A DNA stretch of 64,000 nt from Monoplex corrugatus (taxonomy: Eukaryota; Mollusca; Gastropoda; Littorinimorpha; Ranellidae): contig CM060307.1 of NCBI GenBank assembly GCA_030674185.1, forward strand, positions 46,497,681 through 46,561,680, in the 5' to 3' direction. Shown piece by piece: positions 11,550 through 23,440 of this stretch. Within the stretch, counting starts at the first letter, position 1, and every line of letters starts with the position of its first letter. The notes under the pieces are model-generated. The model had not been told where the DNA came from. It was given only the letters and a program-made list of their open reading frames with translations, and did not search any database. The position numbers were made by a program, and so were the translations under genes.

Positions 11550-11708
11550 CCTCATCGTCAGACATGTCTGATGCCTCAATGTATCCTGTCTCCCTCCATC
11601 ACTCTGCATCCTCAACTTTTGTTCCAAGTGCACATGACATGAGTGGCACTCAGCATTATGGACCGTCCACTTCATCCCAGCCCCAGCCAGGCACTTCGGG
11701 TTTAAGAG
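11550..11708 (+). CDS. Shared coding exon 2: Ser/Pro/Gln linker
   Basis: A 159-base, phase-1 to phase-1 exon adding exactly 53 codons. It completes the split codon from exon 1 (G+CC, Ala) and reads SSDMSDASMYPVSLHHSA, then a low-complexity Ser/Thr/Pro/Gln stretch ending PGTSGLR. It closes at AAGAG|GTAAGAG, a near-ideal donor after 11708, leaving one G for the next codon. This is the donor that all nine terminal exons would use. No domain is visible; the segment is a flexible tether between the shared body and the zinc fingers. If the following intron is retained the frame stops at 11761-11763. Confidence 0.85.
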
Positions 11709-14687
11709 GTAAGAGAAACTACTGTCTCTTCTTGTGTGTCCAAATGTCTGAAGTCACTGCCTGATGAACATTCCAGCCTGTACATCTTGAATACCTGTGA
11801 GATGACTAAAAAGACATATTAGTTCTCTCCATCAGGAAGAGAAAAGATGTATCCACATTAAAAGATGAATTATTTGTTTGAAATTAAGCATGGTGCGCTA
11901 CTTTTTGTTTTGCGTTTTTCTTGTCAATATAACTATGTAACTCAAGATGCCAACCATAATTAACGTTCTCCTTTTACTGGCTATTTTTTTTTAGGTCATC
12001 TTAAAACAGGAGATATTGAAACTTAAAAATTATTTTTGTCTTGGATCAGATGAATGATCCATACACATTCTTCCCTTGACTGTGAATTGTCAGAAAACAA
12101 ATGCAATGATCTTTTGTAAAGCAGTAAAGAATCTGTGCAAGACTTGATTGTGTGTGCGCACATATGTGTGTGTACACATCTGTCTTTGTGCATGTTTGTG
12201 TGCACTGCAACTGTCCCAAAATGGGCAGACCCATTCAGATATCAATTTACATGCGCTCAGTTTTTGTTTTTTCAGACACACACATGTACAGAATTTAAAC
12301 TTCAAGGTGAACCGAATCATAACACCTCCTCCATCCCTGTTGATTTCTATGTCAGAAAGGTGAACTGAATCATAACACCCCCTCCACCCTTTTGATTTGC
12401 TTGTAAGAAAGAAAGCGTGAAATTGAAAGTAAACATGCAACAGGCTTTTGATTTTCCTCAGGTTGTGACTACGTGTGTGTATACTACCTTGTTTTCCTTT
12501 CTTGTGGATTTCTCAGTGTGTGCCACACGTCTTCAATATTACTCATTTAAATGTTAAGTCTGTTCACTTTTGAAACCACGGCTGATGTTGGAATACTCTC
12601 ACTTCAAAGATCTTGATTAATATTGCTGGTGCTGACCTGTTGTGCAATCATCAGGGCTCCCAATAGTTTTTTTTAAGAGAGTCTCTGCCACCAATTTTTA
12701 AAGGATAAGACTTTCTCCAGTCTGGAGTTTCAAAAAAAAGAATTGGGCATACAACAGTTAAAAATCCAGGTATGCATGCCGAGACCCACCCATACATCAG
12801 AGAAATGTCATGATTGTTTTGTGATGCCATACTAGTTTGGGTTGCACATCTATGAAATGCAAGTAATTTTAGATTATGCCTCCCACCCCATTCCAGTGAA
12901 CTTTCTCTTTCTGTCCAGCTCACACTCACACATGCACATCTATGAAAGCCCCCCCCCCCCCCCCCCAATCCTCCAGTAAGCTTTGTTTCTTTCAGTTAAG
13001 CCCATACATCCACACGCGCAAGCGTGTGTGTGCACGCGCACGCGCACGCACACACACATTCTTTTTTCTCTCTCCCACCCCTGTCTCTCTGTTTTTCTCT
13101 TCTCTTCTTACCTGCATTCAGAGAATTCTCATCCTCAATGAAAAACGTAGTGTTCCGCATATGAGTGGACAGTTTTTGTAGTATAAAAAACTGGGCAGTG
13201 TTATGGAAACAAATGCAGTGCTGCTTTCTGAGTAAATTGATTGCCAGATACAGTATGCAAACTAACTAGGTTTCCATCTTTGCTGTGCAGCTCTGCGGCT
13301 TTTCTTTCTGTCCCTTTCCCCTAGTCTCTTCCTTTTGAATTGCTTTTGCCATGCCAGCACTGATCCACTGATGGGCAAAACAACGTTTGTTTATATACTT
13401 AGCACGGTACTGACCTGACGAGTTACAAGTCAACACTTTCCATTGTCATATTCTACACCAGACCTTTAGTCAATAATTTTTGTATGTTTTGTTTTTTGTT
13501 TTTTGGGGGGGCGGATGGGAGAGATTCAACTTCAGGCAGATGACAGTTTGGGCGTTGTGTCTGTAGATAGATTTAGGTCCTTTGACCAATCAATTATTAC
13601 CCAGGCCAGAAATTGTTTGCCCAGCGAAATCCTTGTGTGAGTTCTATATATGTATGTGTTCATATTTGTCTTTTAAAATGTATTATTTGGTACTTGAAAT
13701 TGTGTTTCAGAGGAATTTTCTTACATGATTTTTAGTTTTTTAATATATCTAGTAATAATCTAGCATGAGTTATATGTGATGTGCAACCCTGCTAGTGTCA
13801 TGACATATCAGGTGAAATGGAATGCAACTGCAGCATAGCCTGTACACGAATACATTTGTAATAAGTGTAAAATAAAGTTCTTTTATTTATTTATTTATTT
13901 TTTTTACTACATAATGACATCATCATGGTCATGTGTGAATAGTTATTTGTTTTCTGTAACAACTGTTCAGTACCCTTAATTGAGGAGAGAGTAGAGTACT
14001 TTGCTTTTTTTGTTTTTGTTTAAATGTTTGTTTTCAATGAACATGATATTTAGTCTGCATTTTATTAAAAGCTACACCAAACTTGATTGCTGGTTGAAGA
14101 CAGTTAAAGAATATAAGGCTTTTACATTTTACATTGAGGCTGAAATGTCACCACATTAAACAAACTCATCTGAGACGGAAAGAGAAATTTTGTAATTTGT
14201 CTTGATTCTTCTTTTACCATTAACAGTATTTTTGTTATTTCATGCTTTTGTGATGCCAAAGAGCACAGCCATGGGAGCCCTGGTCATGAAGCATCATTAG
14301 ATTGTATATTAAAAGAGAATACTTTGCCGTATTACTAATTGTATAAAAGAGAATACTTTGCTGTATTACTATGACATCTGAGTCTTATTGCATGAAACCT
14401 GTATGATGGAAGTCTGTATAGTGATCAGTGTGTTGCTGGCTGTTCAATCTGTTCGGTGTCCGGAAAAAAATATGGCTGAACAGTGCTTAAAGGCAAAAGC
14501 AAGGCATTCCCCTCGAGATTTGTAAATAATAACAGGAAAAAAATGAAATGATTTTGTAGTCTCATGGTTCTAAATATTACGATATCAGCATTGATTTATT
14601 GGCTGCTCGTGTGTGGCAAACATCGTTTCCCATTGTAATATTTCATTGTTCCTGCCTTGCCTTGCATTGACAGCAACTTGAATCAGC
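11709..14687 (+). other. Start of the 16-kb intron, no exon seen
   Basis: No coding signal. Includes TG/CA patches at 12146-12203 and 12985-13058, a poly-C run at about 12950-12966, and a short direct duplication at about 12303-12400 (AATCATAACACC in each copy). Confidence 0.55.
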
Positions 14688-14876
14688 TTAACCCTTTGAC
14701 TCCCGCACACCATCCACCAACTGCAAAAACTGAACCCTTTGACTCCCTCACTCTACCCACCAGCTTCCTACAGGAAGCTGGTGGGTAGGGTGAGAAAGTC
14801 AAAGGGTTCAGTTTTTGTTTTGCTAGCACTGTTGACAATGCAGGATGCTGGTAGACTGCGGGAATCAAAGGGTTAA
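14688..14876. mobile_element. TTAA-flanked hairpin MITE, copy 3
   Basis: Starts TTAACCCTTTGACTCCCGC and ends AATCAAAGGGTTAA. The inner hairpin centres on AGCTTCCTACAGGAAGCT. Inner arms read GAACCCTTTGACTCCC and AGTCAAAGGGTTC, so the inner TTAA has drifted. Length 189 bp, no ORF. Confidence 0.75.
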
Positions 14877-16534
14877 TCTGGTGTTCTTTGGCCAATTACT
14901 CTCCTCTTGCAAGTCTTGTCTTTTTGGTAGAGTGCTGATTTCTCATTTTAGCAGTCTGAATTTTTTTTAATCCTTTAAAGTTCAAAATTGAATTGTTTGA
15001 CACACTATTGCAGTGTTATCAGATAAATCTTTATTACAAATAGCATGATGCTGCTAGCCATTTCACCTCTTCAGTTCTCTGAAAAAAATATTAACGCTGA
15101 ACCATTTCATCTCTTCAGTTCTCTGGAAAAAATTTTAACGCTGAAAAAAACAAATGTATGTGTTTGTTTTTGCTTTGAGTGAATGGGATTGTGTGTTCTT
15201 CTGAGTCCATCTGGATAACACTGCCTGGATAAGGTTGTGGTGGTGGTCCTTTGTCTTGTTCAGTTGGCCTTCAAATTAGTAAGGGACTTGACCAGTCAAC
15301 ATGTACCAATTTCTTGTCTTGTCAAGATATTAACATTCACTTCATGGCCATCTTTCGTCCAGGTGGCCTTCACATTTGTAAAGGACTTGATCAGTCAATA
15401 TGTACCAATTTCTTGTCTTGTCAAGATATTAACATTTACTTGAATTTCTTGGCCGTCTTATTAGCAGTGGGCTTATCTAAAGAGCTTGTTCTCTTTTGGT
15501 TTTGGCATTCACATTTACAATATTCTGCATGATACTGTGCTAAAATGAAAAGCAGGGGGAAGTGTGGCTGCCTGTTATTTAGAAAGAAAAGTGTGTCAAC
15601 AGAAGTACATGGAGGAGTACACATAAAAATGCTTGTGCAGTGTATGCATTGCAAAATTTCAAATCAGCCCAAACCGTGTAATGAAGGATGAGTGCTTTCC
15701 TTATGTTTCAATTGCCATGTGGTTACAACTTACATATGATGTAGAACTAAAGTGAGAATAATATGAAAACAAAAAACATACAGGTCAAAGTTTTTATGTC
15801 CAAAATTTTAAGTTTTATGGAATTGAAATGATGTGCCAGATATGGATGTTATTTTTGTGAAAATTGTCCTAAAATTCTTTTCTTTGGAAGAATACATTGA
15901 GAAGATAAATGATCGAACGTCCAAAAGTTTTTTTTTGAAAAGTACAGTGACTTAAATGAGTAGACATAGGAATCAGATCTCCTGGGTGTCATTTTTGTGT
16001 TGAACAACTTGAAACATAGGAAAAGCCCATCAAGAGTTTTATGATTAAATGTTTGATTGGGCACCTGTATGATGGATGACCAAAACATGTGCGTGCGTGT
16101 TTGTGCATGTGTGTGTTTCATTTGATTGATAGAACTTGAATCTGAAACAGAAATGGATTCACCTGAAGTGGCCAGGGTTAGCTTTATATTGTGATTTGGA
16201 AAGCAGTCTGATCAATGCAAAATTCAGAATATGACATTAGCAACATCTAGCCCAGAAATCAAGTGTGTACCAGTTTTTTTTCATTTTGCTTTTTATTTTA
16301 TACAACAATTATATATGCTGTATGTAATGAATATAATGTATCTAATTTTATGTTATTTTCTGAACTGTATGGAATTAGTCTCTTTATTAATATATAGCGC
16401 AGTAGGCTCGAATGGACATAATCTCCCAAGAACATAGCTGGAAATAAATTGGTTTCATAGTTTTAAAACGTAAATTTTCATCTGAACTAGTCATTGGTCA
16501 AGGGTGGGTTGTGCAAGCTATATTCTTCTCTCCA
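14877..16534 (+). other. Intronic, with two local duplications
   Basis: Two tandem duplications are visible: about 45 bp at 15058-15144 (CTCTTCAGTTCTCTG in each copy) and about 105 bp at 15260-15440 (TGTACCAATTTCTTGTCTTG in each copy). No coding signal; open frames across the second duplication simply repeat. Confidence 0.55.
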
Positions 16535-17625
16535 TTAGGGAAACTGATCTAAATCTGACCGATTTTGGAACAAGGTACAGATTTTGTTGTGCGTCTTCAT
16601 AAATATTTCGTAGATGACTAGTTAGAACAGCTTGTAGGCTTTCTGTGATTGATTACTGGGCTTTACAGAGTTATAAGGGGTACCACAATCATACAATATG
16701 CTCAAGAATGAAGTAGGGGTACATGGTCTAAATTCCGATCAGGTGGATGTAAAATCTGACCAGGGGGTGATCTCTAAACCTCGACCAGCATGAATACGGT
16801 CAAGGCAGTGCACATTATTTGATTAACAATTGATCTATCAATCAAAAACAACAAAAAGAGTTCCTTGATGATTTTCATCAGTGTTTTCCACATCTACTGC
16901 GTCTGCCAACGATCGACATCTTTCCCTGTTGCATACTTTTTAGAAAGGCAGCGTGGTCAGTGCTTCAGTGCGTGAAGTAGGTCATTGTAGATCTATCTAA
17001 GTTGCTGCCATGTCTCACACTCACACAGATGTGTGTACTTGCGAGCAATTGAGAGATAGAACAAGCCAGAGAGAGCAAAAAGGAAAGAAAGAAAGAAAGA
17101 GGAAGAGAAAGATGGCGAAAGAACGAGAGACAGTGGGAGTCGGTCGAGAATTAGATCACTCAGGTATTCAAGCCTGATGTAAAGTCCGACAGACCAAATG
17201 CTGCCATTTCATGAGAGGGACTGATCTAAATAACGTTCCAAACCTAAAAACAGCTTCTGCAGCTCATTTATGCATAAGGCATGTGATCTTGTAAACAGCA
17301 AACCAGTTCTCTATCAACGAGTGTATTGGTTTGTTGAGACAAGGGGTCAGTGAGCGATCACGTGAAAAGTCGCTATGGGACGCATGGCGCCCGGAAGCAG
17401 GCGGGTTGGTGTGGCCTTTAACGTCGCACTGTGTCATAACTTAAAAAATATTTTTACTTTCATTGGCAAATCCTAGAAATTTGGTTATTCCCTATACTGA
17501 AACCAGTTACTTTCACCTATTTTCAGTAACAGGAGTGACTGTACTTCCGGTTTTGTGAGGCAAACCTGGATATCGGTCGGATTTTACATTGCCCAAAAAT
17601 CGGTCGGTTTTTGGATCAGTTTACC
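16535..17625. mobile_element. Candidate DNA transposon with degenerate inverted ends
   Basis: The left end reads GGGAAACTGATCTAAATC then TGACCGATTTT. The right end, reverse-complemented, reads GGGTAAACTGATCC then CCGACCGATTTTTGG. Related motifs recur inside near both ends (for example AATTCCGATCAGG at about 16730 and AAATCTGACCAGG at about 16750), as in elements with subterminal repeats. No transposase frame is seen across about 1.1 kb, so it would be non-autonomous. Family not identified. Confidence 0.4.
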
Positions 17626-18625
17626 CTTACCACTGTCACATTAGTGTCAGTAGACTACGCTGCTCAAACCATTGCCAGATTTGCTCCATTAACTAGTGCA
17701 TGAGACTTGCGAAAGAATGAGAAATTCTACATGCTTTTTCCTTTTGAGTGTTTCAACTGAAAGTGAAGTAGGTTTTGAATTCAAAGGTTTGCAAGAAATT
17801 AAAAAAAAAAAGCCATGTACTGTTTAACTGAAGTTACAAAAACAGAAACTTGTGAAAAGACAATGACTTGGGAAAGAAACTTTAATAGATGAAACAAAAT
17901 TTCCATTTATGATTTAGAAATAATGAAATAGTTAAAAGATTTAATCGAGATTAAGTTACAGCTTGAGATTTAAAGTTATACTGAACTAAAGTTACAGAAA
18001 CATAAAACACACACACACAAGAAAAACAGACGTTAAAGATGAATGTTTAATAATTGATAAAACAATCCGGGTGTAGAAGTGCTAATTTTCACTAATTTCA
18101 ACCAGCTGGCTTGTGTAAACTTATTTATAAAAATGTCCTACAGAAACAAGATCACCAAGTATAGAACGAAAAAGGAAACAGCAGTTTAACGTATTTCCGG
18201 GAATCCACTGAGCTGCTCGGTTACCTCCAGGGAAACACAGTAATTTGTTGTAACTTTGTGTAACCAAGTTCTTCAGCTGATCTGGAAATTTATGCAACTC
18301 CCACCATAAGAAATGAAGTTTTGTTTTGGTGATGTTTCACTTAACCTGTTGATCAGTGATCAGTCAACAAGTAAAGTGCTCATGAAAGAGTGTGCTGAGA
18401 GAAGAAATGCAACCTATTTGTGCATATAATTAAATGCTTTTTTTTAGCATGGGAAAAAGAGAACTGACTTAGCAAGAAACCAGTTTACTTGATGATGCTT
18501 TGCTTTTTATCTATTGAAACAATGGCTCAGTTGGACTTGCATGAAATGCGTTTTCCATTTGTTGCTATTATGATTGATAATTGAATTTCTTGTAAAGCTA
18601 GAGACCATACGTTTTTAAGAATCAA
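17626..18625 (+). other. Intronic, nothing recognised
   Basis: AT-rich DNA without coding signal or clear repeat structure. Confidence 0.5.
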
Positions 18626-19075
<450 letters not shown>

Positions 19076-21180
19076 GATTTTGGATTAAATACTGATTTTT
19101 TTTTTCATTCTTTTTAAAGCTATAAAAGTCTTCAATTTGAGAATAAAATTGGGTGGTAGTGGTGGTATTCTGAACCCTACTTCAAATTGATTGGTTTTGA
19201 GTGATTTTCAATATAATATGTATGAAGTAGATATGAAAATGAAAATGACATCATTTATACAGCACAAACAATCCATGTCAAAAGTATGCTTATTACTTGA
19301 CCAGGAAGAGAATATTATAAGCCTTTCAATCAAAACACCAGATACTGACAGAACATGAAATGAAAATATTAGGAACCATAATGTCATAAGTATTTGGGAC
19401 AATAACAGTGACAGATTATAAATAAATAATAGCAAAGTAACATAAATGAACAAACTATTCACAGACGCACAAATAGTGTGCATGTGGATGCCTGCACACA
19501 CGCACAGACATGCTGCTGAAATAGGACAATTTCATCCTGTAAGGCACGTGCCTCGTCACTCAAGATATCTTCTTCTGCCATGTGCGTGCGCACACAGACA
19601 CAGACACACACACACATGCAAGCACGCACGCGCACGCTCGCACGCTCACATGCACTGACACTCACACAGAGGATGCTGAGGTAGAGTACACTCATCTTGA
19701 TAGACATGAGGCCCTTGACCAAAGTTGTCATCCTCTCTGTCTCACCTACACTCATATTAGATACCGGCAACCTCTCTTCAGCAATGTGGGAATTGTGTCA
19801 GTCAGTGGAAAAATTGCTTATGTTTATCAGTCAAATATTCTTGCAGATGAACATGAATGATGAAGTTGTTATCATGAAGATAAAGATTGGTCTTTCCTCT
19901 ATCAATCTGTGCTGTTTGTTTTTGTTATAAATGCACCCATACGAAAATCTGCGAGGAAAAAAACCCCACGCCGACCGACGAAGTTTCACTGCGTGTCACG
20001 TAATGGCAACTGGCTCAGGGCAGTGCTTGGTGACCGGTTAACAGCAACTTAAATTATACGGGTCACACAGGACTACTTTCATGCAAATTAGTACAGTTGA
20101 CAGGTCGAAACCTGTCCTTCATTCCCGTATAATATTTAATGTATAAGATTATTAGTTTGTTAGTCTTCTAAAGGTCGGAATATTGGCAAACTTTGAAGAA
20201 GAATATCTGAGGACCTCCTTGTTATATTAGATCGTGTCCGTGGATGCATAAACAGCTTTTTTTTTGCTGAATTTAACCGTATATGGAACTGTGAGATGTG
20301 ACCCGTACCGGATGTGTGCGAGCCTTCGAAGGGCAAGTACCTGCGATCTGCCATTTTAGCATATATGGGAACCTCGAATCATGGCGGCCTTCGAAGCAAT
20401 CGCTGAAAGTCCAGTCAACAAATTTCTACCTGTGATCGTCGAGCTGAAGGACAAACGTTGTAAACAACGACTGATTTTTCATGAAAATTGACTTAGAAGT
20501 TTGATTTAGTGAATTGTTTTTAATGTTTCTCTTTATTTAGAAAGATTTTAAAAGAAATCCGCGGCAGGTATAGCCTGCATAAGCAAAGAATAGAAAGTAC
20601 AATCTCCGATTTGATGTTTTATCGCCAAGGGATTTTTTTTAAGCGACCTGGAACTAGTAGAAGTAAAACTGTGTGAAGCGACTGCTTTCCAAAGGTGTTG
20701 CTAGTATTTAATGAATACGATGGAATTTTGTTTTTAATACATCGAAATCATAATATTTGTGCTAGTACTCGGCCAGAAATTCAAACCGGAAGTTGGTCGG
20801 CGAGTGCATGCCGTCTGTTGGATCAGATTCGACAATGTTTATCATCGCAAAGAAACAGCAAATAGCGCTTTTGCAGTCACACACGTGCGCACGCACGCAC
20901 ACAGGTACGTACACATTATCGGAACACTATACAGTATCAGGCAAACACGGACACATAGCTCCACAAAGTCCAATGAGCCTTTCTAATGGCAAAATATAAG
21001 AATACTTTACTCTCAGAAGTAATAGCTGGCATAAATTAAAGAAAACGAGTAAAAATTAGGGTTTTATTTCTGTTTGTTTTCAAGGCAATGATGATTTTTT
21101 TTGTGGATGAAATTAACCATCACTGCCACCAAAACTTCAACAGCAGAAATTCACTAATAAACTTAAAACTACTTCTACAG
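19076..21180 (+). other. Intronic, with a CpG-richer segment near 20.0-20.9 kb
   Basis: A CA/GC-mixed tract covers 19490-19670. From about 19970 to 20930 CpG becomes frequent. An inverted pair ATTATACGGG / CCCGTATAAT lies at 20053-20133 with an inner GACAGGTCGAAACCTGTC hairpin. A 36-codon ORF starting MAAFEAIAESP in a good start context (ATCATGGCGG) lies at 20381-20491. The segment could be an internal promoter or an old insertion. No known protein is recognised. Confidence 0.4.
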
Positions 21181-21874
21181 TTAACCTGTTCAGTGCTTCC
21201 GACCGAATATTCGATTGAAAGAAACGTATGCCTTCAGTGCCACCAACCGAATATTCGGTCGGCGACTTTTCCTATTTTTAGCCAGAAAACCCCAACGCTT
21301 TCAGTGACGTATGAGATATCAACGGAAACTTCAGTATTCCCTCTACATGTCAATGCTAATTGTGTATGTGTGACGTTTTATGGTCTTTTCTGACCGTGCG
21401 GTTGAAAATGTGACCCCCTACAGCTGATTACTATTCAGCGAGTGTAAACAATGGTGGACGGACTCGCTTCGACACTAGCGTCGATCGGACCCGAAAAAAC
21501 AACTTCTGCAGCAAAAGAAGTTGCAGAAATCATTACTTGTGGAGCTGATTCTGATTTGCAGTCTGTCGATAAGAGTGAAAATGACGGTAATTTAGCGCAT
21601 GCAGGCGATATTTCGGTGTTGATGTCTGAAGTCGGACTTGACCCAGATACGAGGTCGAAGTGGACATTGCTAGCACTGGCGATCGTAAAAACGAAAGTAC
21701 TGCTGCTCCTGGTGTGTTGTAAAGTATACTGAACAAGAAAATTTATAGTGTTGTGGGGTTTTCTGGGCTGGATGAATAGATATGAATTTTTTTTAAGTTG
21801 AGACGTTTAAAACTCCGTGGCACAGGAGATTCACCTTTTTATTCACACTTTGGCAGCGAAGCCGAAGGGGTTAA
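21181..21874 (+). mobile_element. Candidate piggyBac-like remnant
   Basis: The segment is bounded by TTAACCTGTTCAGTGC on the left and GCCGAAGGGGTTAA on the right. The left end holds two copies of ACCGAATATTCG-type palindromes. The plus-strand frame 21451-21732 (starts MVDGLASTLASIG, acidic middle) has the look of the acidic N-terminus that precedes a piggyBac transposase domain, but no catalytic region is present. The ends match each other only over TTAACC plus scattered bases, so the call is tentative. Confidence 0.35.
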
Positions 21875-23160
21875 AACTGTTGAGAACTGAGTGTGATAAG
21901 TCGCGGGACGAGAACACGGCTTTTGTTTCAAAAATTAGTAACAATGATTAATCATCACCTCAGGGGCTAAATCTGAAGACAAAAATTGAGACAGTTTTAA
22001 AAGAAGCGGAGAGATTTTCAGTAGATAGACCAGACATTGATATTGATTGAAAATTTCTTTGTCTGTGGATATGGGAAGATGCATGTTACTGTGAAATAAC
22101 TGATGAAAATAACTTATTGATAAACATTAGGAATGAGTATAGAAATGGCTGTAAGTCATATACTGCATTGCCAGGCATGTATCTTCTGCTGTTACACATT
22201 TTAGTTTCATTATGTTATTGAGAAGGATGTCTTTCTGTGCTAGTATGATACAAAGTCATCTGTGGATCACATTGTTTCAGACTAAATCAGTACATGCATA
22301 CAAAATCTTAAAATCTCATATATTACTTATTAGCAACATTTGCCTGTAAAGAGTGAAACTGTAGCTTTTATTTGATTCACATGCAACATTTTAAGAGATT
22401 CCATCAAGACATAATGTGAGTTATGTCTGTTTTAATTTGGCCCGACACATGGGCCCTCACATTATTTGGGTGCAAATGCATACAAAATATCTTACATCTT
22501 GAATATAACTAAGCTTGAAACATTTTTTACTGTTAGCTTTCTGTCTATTTGATTCACATGCAAAATTTCAAGGAAATCCATAAAAAAGTAAGCGAAGTAT
22601 GTGTGTTTTAATTTGGTCTCGTACATGATCTGTGCTTTTTCCATCGTTCAAATGAGATATTTTGCCATTTTTGGAGCCATATAACTCATGATTTTGTCAC
22701 TACGCTGCCCCCAAAAATTTAAGTTTCATACAATAACATTGTTTCTGAGGAAAAGTGAACTCTAGCCAATTCTGTCTTCTTATTTTTGTGCAAAGATGGC
22801 TTGTCATGCAATTTTGAACATTGACAAAATGGTATATTTATGAAGTTTGCAGCACTGCTGTGTAAATGTATGAACAGATCTGCTTGTAAGCTTGCTTTTT
22901 TTTTTATATAGTTTTATGTTGTTAAGAATTATAATCAGGAATGACATTCTCTGTCTGAGGACTTCTGGAAAGTTTAGGTCCCTGCAAACTTGCTACATTT
23001 CACAATTGGCGAAAGGCGTACGTTTAATTACAAGCTAGAGACTTACTTTTTTTTTGCATTGTGCTTATTATTTCTTGTACTTTTCAGAAATATAAGTGTT
23101 AATAACCTTTTCAGAAGTTTAATTTTTGGCTGCCGGTACCTACTCATATAATGATATATA
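21875..23160 (+). other. Intronic, nothing recognised
   Basis: AT-rich. Two loosely similar segments near 22310-22450 and 22490-22640 share TTTGATTCACATGCAA, suggesting an old duplication of about 180 bp. Confidence 0.45.
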
Positions 23161-23440
23161 CAGGGGGGTGCAAAAGTAGGTATACAGTAAGTATCACATC
23201 ATTATTATAATGCTTAATTCCGCTCTCTATCACATCATTATTATATTTATAATGCTTAATTCCGCTCTCGATCAGATTAGTGTGTGAATACCGACGGCAA
23301 GCAGTTTGAGTATCTGAAGGATTAAGGCTTGCTTGTTATTACATGCATATGCAATATTCATTTGTTTGTATAATAAATGCAATGAGTATTGTACAGGTTT
23401 TCTTTTTTCATAACTGTATACCTACTTTTGCACCCCCCTG
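23161..23440. mobile_element. Tc1/mariner-like MITE with perfect 28-bp inverted ends
   Basis: The left end starts CAGGGGGGTGCAAAAGTAGG at 23161, and the right end is its exact inverse complement for 28 bases, ending at 23440. TA dinucleotides flank both sides (ATATATA and TATATATG), as expected for Tc1/mariner target duplication. A roughly 40-bp segment containing AATGCTTAATTCCGCTCTC is duplicated inside. No ORF. The perfect ends suggest a fairly young insertion. Confidence 0.8.
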
